NCBI GenBank assembly: GCA_030435675.1
Contig: CM059623.1
Location: 14,879,592-14,943,591, forward strand
Direction: 5' to 3'
Source: Steinernema hermaphroditum
Lineage: Eukaryota > Nematoda > Chromadorea > Rhabditida > Steinernematidae
DNA length: 64,000 bases
The notes under the pieces were generated by a model that did not search any database, had not been told where the DNA came from, and saw only the letters and a list, made by a program, of their open reading frames with translations. Of the stretch, positions 1 to 9,367 are shown in pieces. Position 1 is the first letter of the stretch; each line of letters opens with the position of its first letter. A program made the position numbers and the translations under genes.

Positions 1-31
1 GCCAGCCATGTTTGCCGTCCTCCCACCCAAG
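1..31 (+). CDS. Possible exon end at the window edge
   Basis: The first 31 bases read as an open exon tail followed by a strong donor (GGTAAGTG). It could be an upstream exon of the INPP4-type gene, but 1.2 kb without recognisable exons separates them, so the link is a guess. Confidence 0.3.
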
Positions 32-1257
32 GTAAGTGGCTGGTTGATCTATATGATTCAATGCTAGCATAGCTATAGCCTAGCAAGGGAACTGTCAAAT
101 TGAAAAGCTCAGCTTTCGATAAAATTTCACACACTAGTCCAACATAATAGTAATAAAAAGGTGTGCTAAACAACTGGCAAAATATGAGCTACTCATAGAA
201 ACTGGATGCAGGGTAACAGTAGGTTTAAAAATAGCCTATCTGAGTAGTATTGCTGCCGCAAAGGACAGATTATTTGCACTCTGAACAGCCTCATTTGGAC
301 TTCAGTTTCCCTCTGTACCCACCAGTAAAAATCAGTTCGGAACTGGGAATAAGATGAGACGTACCCCATCATCCTAAAACAGTAAAGGTCAGCTAAGCGG
401 ACTGAGCCGGAGTCGGGCCACCTGCGCCAAGCCAAGCCGATCCGAGGTACCTAGTAATTTCCCCAAAAAACTGCATTTCGAAAAGTTCTATGCGAAAAAA
501 ACCGGAACCGGAAAGACCTACACAAAAAAAACACCAGAAAAAACCGGAATCGGTGCACCCCTAAATTTCTGTCGCGGCTACACGTCCTTATTATATTTTG
601 GGTGTTTTTATGAGACCATCGTTAACTTCGAGTGCATCGCAATCACTTCCAAATGGGGCAACCCCTTTTCTAATACCTCACCAATCCCCTAGAGTCAAAT
701 TTTTCCAAGCACGTTTACAATCTTTGCTTGTGTCGTAGACATCTAAAGGCTGGGTTCTCGATACTGGAATTTCCCACTACTCGGTAATTAACTTCTTTTC
801 AATTTCCTTGCCAGAGCTTGTCGCAATTTATACTCTATGGAGGGAAGCCGTTTGTCTTGAAGCCTGTCTTGGAGCAACGATTCTAACGGAAAATACCATG
901 CTTCTTGTTATCAAGTTTTCACAGATTCTTGTTAACTACAAAACTCAATAAAAACAACCTGAGACATCAAATATCAAGTGTGAAAGTCGTGCGCGAGCTT
1001 GAGTCATTATCGAAGGACACTACGGTAGGTGTGAAGAACTAAACACACTAAACTTCACCAGGACTAGCCCAGTATTTATCGTGTTACCTATGCGTGGAGG
1101 CAGACTAAGCCGTCCTTAGAGATGTAATCAAACAGATCCTTTTCACAGCTCATATACGGAATTGAGAGTCCACTTCGGTTAGGGTCTTCAGTGACCCTAT
1201 AAATGAGATTCGCATTGACCTATAAATGAGGCATTATTTTAATCAAAACAATTGTAG
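32..1257. other. Non-coding stretch or long intron
   Basis: No convincing exon is visible. Around 467-568 there is a remnant of the CCGGAACCGG-rich element family whose terminal repeat is TAGGGATGCACC-like; here the end reads GGTGCACCCCTA. The rest is unremarkable AT-rich sequence. Confidence 0.5.
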
Positions 1258-1847
1258 ATGGCCTCAAGCGAGTGGTTCCATCCGAAAGTGATTCTCTGGA
1301 ATCTCGGCATCAACCACGAAGCTTCGTTCGCCTTGAACTTCGGAGATTCGTCTCTCGAACGCGAGATCAACCTGTCCGCCTTATCCCAAACCATATCATT
1401 TGCCGAAGCCCATTCTGACCCCTCCCTGGCGGACATCATCAAGGAACTTAAGCATACCGTAAGTTCGACCATTCATATTTGTAACTTTTCAATATTCTTA
1501 AGACCATCGAGAATCCATCCAACAAAAATATGCAGATCTTCCGCTGGGTGATGACCCTGAATGTCGCCATCGGAGGCGTCTCGGCCATATCGTGCAAAAG
1601 CGGCAAGGACCGGACTTCAATGGCGGTGACGCTGGAAGAAGGCCGACTCATCAAGGAGACCTGCGGCCTCCCGTCCGGCCAGATCAACGACATGATCGTC
1701 TGTCTGCGTCGCAACGGAGTGCGCCTCGAGAACTGCCGGAAGAACATCGGCAAGCCGATCTTCTCCTTTTCGCCCTTCCAGATGCACTTCATTCCCAAGG
1801 AACTGAGGCCTCCGGCTGGAACCTATGCTCAAGGAGTGGCCAGTTAG
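1258..1847 (+). CDS. INPP4-type inositol 3,4-bisphosphate 4-phosphatase, C-terminal exons
   Basis: Exons 1258-1458 and 1503-1847, intron phase 0, 181 residues from the first ATG. The protein contains NLGINHEASFALNFGDSSL, which matches the conserved INPP4 stretch before the active site, and the phosphatase loop CKSGKDRT (CX5R; family form CKSAKDRT) at about residue 113. INPP4 enzymes remove the 4-phosphate from phosphatidylinositol 3,4-bisphosphate and act in endosomal and PI3K signalling. Full-length proteins have about 900 residues, so only the last fifth is here. The ATG at 1258 directly follows TTGTAG, a possible acceptor, so this is probably an internal exon of a longer gene. Whether the rest lies outside the window or has been lost cannot be seen. 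Confidence 0.8.
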
Positions 1848-2031
1848 GCCTCGCCCCTCCCCCCTTCCCACATTCATTATTTCGGGCTTCTCTGTTTTGC
1901 GGGATTTCAAAGTTTATCTATTCGCTCTCCACCACTCAACGTCGGTTGTGATATTCATAATATGCCTTGCTGTTGTTGTGTACATAAAAGTTATCGATTT
2001 GACTTGTGACTCATGACGCGGCGCGGGGCGC

Positions 2032-2045
2032 GTTTCCAAGGCTAC
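2032..2045 (+). promoter_or_regulatory. X-box-like site upstream of bbs-5 copy 1
   Basis: GTTTCCAAGGCTAC is a 14-bp imperfect inverted repeat matching the nematode X-box consensus (RYYNYYATRRNRAC) at 12 of 14 positions. It lies 104 bp before the ATG. X-boxes bind the RFX factor DAF-19, which drives ciliary genes. The identical 14-mer precedes copy 2. Confidence 0.6.
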
Positions 2046-2149
2046 GGCCAAGATTCCGCCGCTGGGAAGATTAGCGGTGGTCGGCGAGGATTTCTCATAG
2101 AGGTTCCTCACAGTTGGCGCGGATTGCTGGTCGAGGAAGGTTCCGCGTG

Positions 2150-4422
2150 ATGGCTACGGAGGTGGAAAACGTCTGGCAGGATCGAGAGGTTCGCTTCGAT
2201 TTGGAGCCAAGGTAAGTGAGGCTAAGCGAAGCGTATATGATGAAGAGCGGTTCATTTTCGGCCCACAGTAATCTAGATCGTTGTACATAGTTTACAGGCT
2301 CTAGATTCCATATGAATACACGTGGAAAGGTGCATAGATCAGGGACATGGGCATGCATATCAAGCTGATCTATTGTGGCTATGGGGTGTGCGAGGGTGGC
2401 CATGGGTATGGACTTTAATGACCATTACAGGCGCCGGCCTTTGTCAGCAAGCCTCAAAATTTATGCACTACAACACAGTTGAGATTATAACCAGGAAGTT
2501 AGGTTGGCTGTATACCGAGATTGAGCATGATCTAGAATAGTGTTCAAGTCCCCATATGTTAATCCCATCCTCATAGATTCGACTACAGTTATAGTAATTA
2601 TTAAGTAGTGATTATAGTAATCGGGAATCCTTCCGCGACTATGCGTAAGATTTGGCTTCCAGTGAAGCGTTCCACATCTTGGCTATCTTTGACCTTGGTT
2701 TCTAACATTCTACAGGATATAGGAGATCGTTGTCTTGCCTTGGATAGTCCTATTTCCCGAGCTCTTAACCTCACAAATACTCTGGCTAATTGATACCCAT
2801 TTCGGCACCCAATGAGACGTTCTACATCTTGACCAAGACAGACACCTTTGCCACACAATTCTCAACTCCCACAGAATCATATCCCAATCTTAGAGAGCAG
2901 ATTTAATGTAGGTTTGAGGAACCTCAAAACGCAAAAGTGATGTCTGAAAAACAGCCATAAAAACATGTGTGACTCAGACACTTTCCCCGACAATTCGTGA
3001 CGTAGACGAAGGATTTGTGCATCCGTACGATGTCTAAGCCTCTAATTCCGCTTACCCGATGAGAGTGGCGACAACGTGACTCAACATTTAGATTTTCAGA
3101 TTAGGGATTTAGTCTCACATACATCACGGTCTTTCATCTGATGACTCAACTCAAGTAGCTTAATATTGAAACTCCAATTTTAAGAAGAAAGTGATCGTAA
3201 TAGAGCTTAACCATGGAAGTAATCCTGAACCATAGATGGATTACTTCGATGTGGAACACCATCATTGTAAGGCTGATTTACCCCCGATTTAGACAGTTTA
3301 AACTTAACAATGAAAGTGATCCTAAGCTAAGCTTTCTTGGAAGTGATCCCGAACCATAGATAGATTAAAATCCAAACCCCAAAGACGGATTACCTCGACA
3401 TGGGATCCCATCACTATAAGGCTGATTTATTATCAATTTAGACAGCTAAAACTCTCACCTGGCGAAGTGCTCGTCGAAGAGATCGACTCTGTCGAAGACA
3501 CGAAGGGCAGCAATGGCGACCATGGCACATTAAAGGTCACAAATCTTCGTCTCATCTGGTATGCTACGTCGATGCCACAAACGAATTTGAGCATCGGCTA
3601 CATGACCATCAGCAACGCCACTGTGGTAATGTATCCGTCTCGAAACATCGCCTATCACCTCACCTATAGGACACGCACGGCTCCACCGAATCTCTGAACC
3701 TGATCACCAAGAACTTCAACTCAAAATTCGAGTTCATCTTCACCGGAACGAACACCGGCGAGTCGATGCTCTTCGCCGCCGTTCTCAAGATGCACAAAGC
3801 CTACGAGGAGTCGAAAATGTTCCGAGATTTGAAGATGCGTGGATCGTTTATGACCGAGGATGGGCAGCTGGAGCTTCTTCCGGGGGAGCAACTCGTGGAG
3901 CGAGTCGAAGAAGTCTGGAATTTGAGCAGTGACACTGTGAGTAGGGGAGGGTGGAGGCGATGCTAGCATGATTCTAGGACAACGTCGGCGTCATGCTTCT
4001 CACCAACATTCGCGTCGTTTGGTTCTCCACCAACAACAACAAGTTCAACGTCAGCATTCCGTATCTTCAACTTGCAAAATGCTGGATCCGCGATGCGAAA
4101 TTGAGCCAGACTCTGGTCATTGAAACGTCGGTTCTGGTAAACAGCTTTGTTTTCGACGCTTCCACCCGTGGGACCTTTGTTCGGAAATAACCAAAGAGAC
4201 AAACCTGAGTTTTACAATTTTTGACCAATAATGTTTCAGAGCGGGGAGTACGTACTCGGCTACCGTATCGACTCGGACACTCGTCTCCAAGAAGTGTGCA
4301 AGAGCATCCAAAGCCTTCAAGAGACCTACATCAAGAAGCCCAATTTTGGAGTTCCAGAGGCGGAGACTCGTGAACAGCAGACTCCTGGCGAAGCTGAAGC
4401 TGAAGAACCCGAGTTTCTCTAA
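2150..4422 (+). CDS. bbs-5: BBS5-like BBSome subunit, tandem copy 1, C-terminally truncated
   Basis: Exons 2150-2211, 3442-3625, 3670-3936, 3978-4136 and 4240-4422 join in frame to give 284 residues. BBS5 is the phosphoinositide-binding subunit of the BBSome, which moves membrane cargo in cilia through two PH-like repeats. Conserved blocks are [52 protein letters not shown] and [10 protein letters not shown]. The intron order matches copy 2 exactly. Two features differ from a normal BBS5. The end of exon 2 lacks the TTRVVNS-type residues. The last exon stops after PNFGV with an acidic tail, so the final 60 or so residues, including the FSEELG...FTLxxLW block, are missing. It may be a diverging paralogue or an early pseudogene. 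Confidence 0.85.
3185..3447 (+). repeat. Imperfect tandem repeat duplicating the intron 1 acceptor region
   Basis: Two units of about 120-140 bp (near 3185-3300 and 3310-3447) share blocks such as GAACCATAGATNGATTA and AAGGCTGATTTA. Both end in TTTAGACAGYT, so the acceptor of bbs-5 copy 1 exon 2 is present twice. Only the second copy continues into coding sequence. Confidence 0.6.
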
Positions 4423-4982
4423 AACATTTTCTTTTGTGGTGTTTGTGCGCATAAAATTTTGTGACTCCTTATGAAAATTTGGTTTGACGATTGTATTTTA
4501 TGAATCAGAAGCGCTTAATCTTGAGCAGTTGAAACGGAACGGCTGAAAGTACGGGGTCATCCGAGCCAGTGATGGTGTGCTGAGAGCGTCGGCGACTTTC
4601 AGGATGGCTTCTCTCGCAGGCAAAGTCCTTTATCTTTATGTTGGTGGTGATAAACAAAAAAGCCAAAAAAGCCCTTTTTAGTTTTTCATCAATAATTTCT
4701 CAAAGGAGCCGGGGAGGAGTGGGGGACTGTAAAGGGGAGAGGAGTCGGAACAGAGGATCAGCAGAGAGATGGGATGGAAAGTCTTGAGAGTTTCAGTCAT
4801 CCAGCGAGCCATTTTTTTCGAGCCAGCGAGCCGCTCTTTTATTGGTGATACGATGCGTCTCCCAAAAAGCGAAGATAGCAGGCGGATAGCAAAAAGCATC
4901 GGTTTTGCATATAACTGCAATGCATGCGCTCAGAAAATCCACATTTCTATCTTTCCCCAGCTGATATCATAACGGTGGAACC
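4423..4982. other. Intergenic spacer
   Basis: No gene recognised. The last 80 bases (4904-4982) form a leader that is repeated before the broken gene at 6404, so this piece was duplicated with the coding sequence. Confidence 0.5.
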
Positions 4983-5954
4983 ATGAACGCGGTCCCTGAA
5001 ATCTTCGTCGACGCCGTCAACGGACTTCTCATGTGGCCTAGCCTCAACGCCGTCGCCGAGATCGCCGATCCGATGTGGAGTAACGTTGGGAAACTACACA
5101 TCGAAAATCGAAAATATTTCACAATGAATATAGGAAGAGAGGACGGAAAATTCGTGTTCACCTTTAGAGAGCTGTCCCATCACGGCCACACCCTACGCTA
5201 CCGAGTCCCATCATCAGAGCTTCGATTGCTTAAGCCGAAGTATTTGCGTTTTCGGTACGTGTACGGTATCGATGGTCCCATGAAGCATCCAAGCGAGTAC
5301 CTTCTACGTATCGGAGAAGGCCAGATTCAGCAGACTCTTTCACATTTTGCGAACTGCATAGTGGATACTGCAGTTATACCCAGTTACGTTCAACTTTACC
5401 GGACCAATCGCTCCAGTGTCAAAACCATGTTAAGCCAGGAAGAGTTCTCCGAGTCCTTACGACTGATTCTGAGAGTATTCTACAAACGCGCCTATTTCAA
5501 TGCTCTATCCATTCCCTACGTCGGTTCAGAGTCAGAGGACTTTCTTAAGGCGCACGTCTACAACCACTCTGGTCTACATCACATTGAACTAATCAAAGAT
5601 TGGCCTCAAAGTATCTTTAAGGATATTAAGCACTTCATTCTAAAGGGGGGAAAACGATATGTTTCGCTGTCCAACACATTTCGTGCAGACAAAGAGTTCA
5701 TCATAGAGCTCTTTGAGTTGTGGAAAAGCGATGGAGAATTCGAATGCACTCTTTGGCATGAGCCCCAAGGAGAGTTGCCGCCTTTTCTTGATACCATGAC
5801 TCTAAGTTGTATGTACGAGAGACTATTTTATTTGAAAAACGAAATCCAGAAATCCATAGCAATTTACGATGTAAAGGACTTTAGCACTCGTTTGGCTTTC
5901 GAGAAATGTTCATGTGACGTTTCCGTGACGCTATGTTCTTTTCACCGCCTCTAA
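4983..5954 (+). CDS. Unrecognised family A, intact member (323 residues)
   Basis: A single-exon open frame of 323 residues that I do not recognise. Its relatives here are at 44523-45539 and 45844-46845 (intact) and at 6404, 17040 and 19843 (broken). Shared landmarks are an N-terminal VPEIFVDAV segment, DPMWS with GKLHIENRKYF near residues 30-45, SIPYVGSESEDFLK near 180, a DWPQSIFKDIKHFxxKG block and a C-terminal ELWKSDGEFECTL segment. There is no signal peptide or membrane segment, so it is probably cytosolic. The layout recalls the large nematode F-box/F-box-associated families (short N-terminal motif, then a variable ligand-type region), but no F-box can be asserted. It sits between the two bbs-5 copies. 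Confidence 0.75.
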   Translation: MNAVPEIFVDAVNGLLMWPSLNAVAEIADPMWSNVGKLHIENRKYFTMNIGREDGKFVFTFRELSHHGHTLRYRVPSSELRLLKPKYLRFRYVYGIDGPMKHPSEYLLRIGEGQIQQTLSHFANCIVDTAVIPSYVQLYRTNRSSVKTMLSQEEFSESLRLILRVFYKRAYFNALSIPYVGSESEDFLKAHVYNHSGLHHIELIKDWPQSIFKDIKHFILKGGKRYVSLSNTFRADKEFIIELFELWKSDGEFECTLWHEPQGELPPFLDTMTLSCMYERLFYLKNEIQKSIAIYDVKDFSTRLAFEKCSCDVSVTLCSFHRL

Positions 5955-6403
5955 AATCTTTGCAGTGTATTGTTTCGATAATAAAGTTGAGTTTTGTCTT
6001 TGCCGCGTAAAGCTTTGCTCATAAGGTCCCTGACCGTCACTGGCGCCGTAATTGAAAGATATTCGTATGGTGGTCACTAGCAAGGAAGGTCCTCCAAGTG
6101 ATAGTTCACGATCGAAAGCTGGCGCATTGAGTCAAAATCTCTAACTTACTGATCATTGGACATACAGGTCATCGCAAAAAAAACACCGCCATTGAGCATA
6201 GCATTTTCGAATCCATGTTGAACGGATGAATCGCCGCTTTTATCTGTGATCCCGGATCCGGCTCAGTTCGCATCTCTGGTCTAGATACTGCTACGCCGGT
6301 AAACTGCTGTGTCCCCTATAATGCATCGCATATAGCTGCAATGCATAAGCTCACAAAATCCACATTTCTATCTTTCCCCAGCTGATATCATAACGATGGC
6401 ACC
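5955..6403. other. Intergenic spacer with duplicated leader
   Basis: Contains a polyadenylation-like AATAAAG shortly after the family A stop. From about 6325 it holds a copy of the leader that precedes the gene at 4983 (shared CACATTTCTATCTTTCCCCA). Confidence 0.5.
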
Positions 6404-7592
6404 ATGGACTCGGTCCCTGAAATCTTCATCGACGCCGTTAACGGACTTCTCAGTCGGGCTAGCCTGGACTCTGACGCCATTCCCTACGTCAGTTCGGAAT
6501 CAGAAGACTTTCTGAAGGATCAGATCTACAACCACCCTCGTCTATCTCTCATTTCCCTCGAAGAGGATTGACCGTCATCCGTCCTTGAAGATGTTAAGCA
6601 TTTCATTCTAAAGGGAGAAGGTAGATATGTTTCCCTGTCACCCAAGAAAAGCTCACTCGTGTCACGGTGGCGAGCGGTCGGTTCCTCCGGTCTTGTTGAT
6701 TGTTGCGTTGTTTAGTACAGCGAACTACCACCCCACACTATGATTCGACACTTGTCCATTGCATTCCTTTTGATCTTGGAGGTCTATTCATTTTTGATGG
6801 TCTTTTTCTGGTACCTTGAGATGGCAAAGTGCGAAGTGATGTACGGGCTTCCTATGGTATTAATTGTGTGATGGACGGTGACTGCCTTCAACCAAGTACA
6901 TCATTGGGTCTTGCCTTCCGAATGTACCTATTGTTGTCTTGGTTATGTATCACAACATGCGCTAATCTCAAAAAGATGGTCTTTTCGGATCATCGGATTG
7001 GAGCATGCTCCGTTAACGCCAACATTTCCAATTGGTTAAGTACCGTAACAGAGAACGGGAATATAGACCAGGTAGCCCTCACTCACAGCTACTATGCACG
7101 CATAGCTACTCCACGACCTCATGCTTACTTTACGGAAATAGAGGCCAAATGTAGGAAAAGTCACACTTCACACCTTGGTGCCTGAGACCTCACATTTTCA
7201 AGTTGACCCCCGGAATGGCTTTCCACTTTGAGCTGAGAGATTCCTTTTTTGTCGTTTTTCTAGCACTCTCTTAGCTTTATCTAATCACCATTTGTGTTCA
7301 TCCACAATTGACGATATCAGAGGAAATCACTATAAATAAGACAAAGAGGTCGAAAATGAGACCAAAACATTTTTTTAACTCGGAACTGCACATATTCTGC
7401 GAACAATGGACCGAGCTTTTGCCCGCGAAGTGGTCTGTAGTTGTTCAGTCAAATGGTGAATACCATGAAGTGAAATGGTTGAAACAATACAAATAAATAA
7501 TCATTACAAAAGTGGCCCATTTTCAATGTGCCAACCCAATAACCGAAATGTGTATATCACATTCGCAAAATGTTCGTGTAACGTTTCTGATC
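6404..7592 (+). pseudogene. Family A pseudogene with internal deletion and stop
   Basis: Reads MDSVPEIFIDAVNGLLSR, then joins directly to AIPYVSSESEDFLK, so roughly 140 residues present in the intact copies are missing. TGA replaces the conserved Trp codon of the DWP block, and homology fades after about 6650. A C-terminal echo (ITFAKCSCNVS) reappears at 7552-7590, suggesting that about 900 bp of unrelated sequence separates the two ends. Two small open frames in that gap (6829-7185 and 7308-7496) show no recognisable features. Confidence 0.75.
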
Positions 7593-7912
7593 AGGGCTGC
7601 AAGTTCTGAAAGTTCCTCGCCGACCTCTAAAGCCTAACGTGACCCTATGACCAAAATTCCGATGCGCGTGTAGGTTGGAAGTGATGGATTGTGGTCTTTA
7701 ACGTTGAACCTGACGTCTGAACACAAATCATGTCTAAACAGTGAATCTCCGCTTTTTCGTGGCTTCGCATGAGCTAATGGTCTTTTTCAGATCGATTGAG
7801 GCTCACCTACTAGAAGAGAAATTCAGATCGGATATTCAACATATCATTTATATGGACCTAACGTTTTCGCCAGCCTATTTTCGCTATCGATTCCTCACGC
7901 GCCAAGCTGCGC

Positions 7913-7926
7913 GTTTCCAAGGCTAC
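7913..7926 (+). promoter_or_regulatory. X-box-like site upstream of bbs-5 copy 2
   Basis: The same 14-mer as at 2032 (GTTTCCAAGGCTAC), 49 bp before the ATG. Its retention in both copies, in otherwise diverged flanks, supports function. Confidence 0.65.
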
Positions 7927-7975
7927 CATTGAGGTGTCGTCAGTGAAGCGAGGAACGCGCGCAAAGGGGCCGGCG

Positions 7976-9194
7976 ATGGCGATTTCTGTGGACAGCGTTT
8001 GGCAGGATCGCGAGATCAGATTCGACTTGGATGCAAGGTAAGAAGATCGCTGAAGCTCGTCAGCTATACACTCTGCTCAGATACCTAAAGCTCTCCCCTG
8101 GTGAGATTCTCATCGAACAGATCGAGAAGGTGGAGGACACGAAAGGCAGCAATGGCGATCAGGGAACGCTGAAAGTCACCAATCTCCGCGTCATTTGGTA
8201 CGCCACCTCGATGCCCAGAATCAATCTGAGCATCGGATATTCGACCATCAACGGGGGCACAACTCGAGTAGTCAACTCGGTAGTCTCTCTCATCCATTTT
8301 ACAGCCTTACAGTTCCCTAGAAAATTCGAGGACCTGCCGAGTCTCTTTATCTTATGGCCAAGAACAGCACTTCGAGATTTGAGTTCATCTTCACCTGTCA
8401 GAATCCCAACGAAACGAAGCTCTTCTCCGCGGCGTTGAGAATGCACAGAGCCTACGAGACGTCGAAAATGTTCAGAGATCTAAAAATGAGAGGATCGGTT
8501 ATCACCCAGGACGATCAGCTAAAACTTCTGCCCGGGGAGCAGCTGGCCGAGCGGGCGGAAGGAGTATGGAATCTAAGCAGTGAAACAGTAAGTAGAGTGG
8601 AGTCCAAGCAGCTTTTGAGCTTTTCAGGGTAACCTCGGCGTCATGTTGCTCACCAACATTCGCGTCGTTTGGTTCGCCTCCATGAACAACCACTATAACG
8701 TCAGCATACCATACCTCCAGCTGGCCAGTTGCCGAATCCGCGACTCCCGATTTGGTTATGCCCTTGTCATCGAGACGTCTCTCCATGTAAACTTGCCTCC
8801 CTCCCCCATCTTACTATCGTAAAATTTTCAGAGTGGTGAATATGTTCTAGGCTTCCGAATCGACCCTGAAAATCGTCTTCAAGCCATCTGCAAGACGATC
8901 CAGATTCTGCAGCGCGCCTATTTGAAAAAACCAAATTTCGGCGTGCAGTATGTGAAGGAGGTGGTGGTGAACGAGGACGAGATTCCGGAAGAGAAGCCAC
9001 CGAAGGACAACATCATCATCGATAACCGTCCGTTGCGGGCCGACGCGTTTGCGGCCTATTTTACCGATAAGCACAAGAACGAGGGCCCGAGACAGCCGGT
9101 CTTCTCCGAGGAGCTGGGTGTGGCCATTGAAGAGTTAAAGCCGGGATTTACGCTCTCCGATCTGTGGAATATCCAAGTCGATCCTATTAAATAA
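7976..9194 (+). CDS. bbs-5: BBS5, BBSome subunit (full-length copy)
   Basis: Exons 7976-8037, 8081-8279, 8321-8587, 8628-8786 and 8832-9194, 349 residues (human BBS5 has 341). It carries both PH-like (DUF1448/GRAM-type) repeats, with landmarks [76 protein letters not shown] and [18 protein letters not shown]. The C-terminal block [20 protein letters not shown] is complete. BBS5 is part of the octameric BBSome and binds phosphoinositides during trafficking of ciliary membrane proteins. All introns are 33-45 bp. This is the probable functional copy; it lies 3.5 kb downstream of the truncated copy and just upstream of the CDK20-like kinase in the same orientation. Confidence 0.95.
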
Positions 9195-9276
9195 CATGTG
9201 TCTATTCATTTTGTGTAGTATCAGAAATACATTCGTCATGAAATACGTCCTAATGGCCCTTTCACGTATCGACCTA

Positions 9277-9290
9277 ATCGCCATGGTAAC
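9277..9290 (+). promoter_or_regulatory. Perfect-consensus X-box before the CDK20-like kinase
   Basis: ATCGCCATGGTAAC fits the nematode X-box consensus (RYYNYYATRRNRAC) at every position and lies 77 bp before the ATG at 9368, within the usual 60-250 bp range for DAF-19 targets. Confidence 0.75.
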
Positions 9291-9367
9291 AAGCGCGCGC
9301 CCTCTCTGACTGGAAGTCGTCTTCCAGCAGAACATTCCACGTTTGGTCTAAGCTAACCTGTGGTATT

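Noticed and set aside
6829..7185. 118-residue open frame as a new gene
   Set aside because: No homology, domain or splice support; it lies in the gap of a pseudogene.
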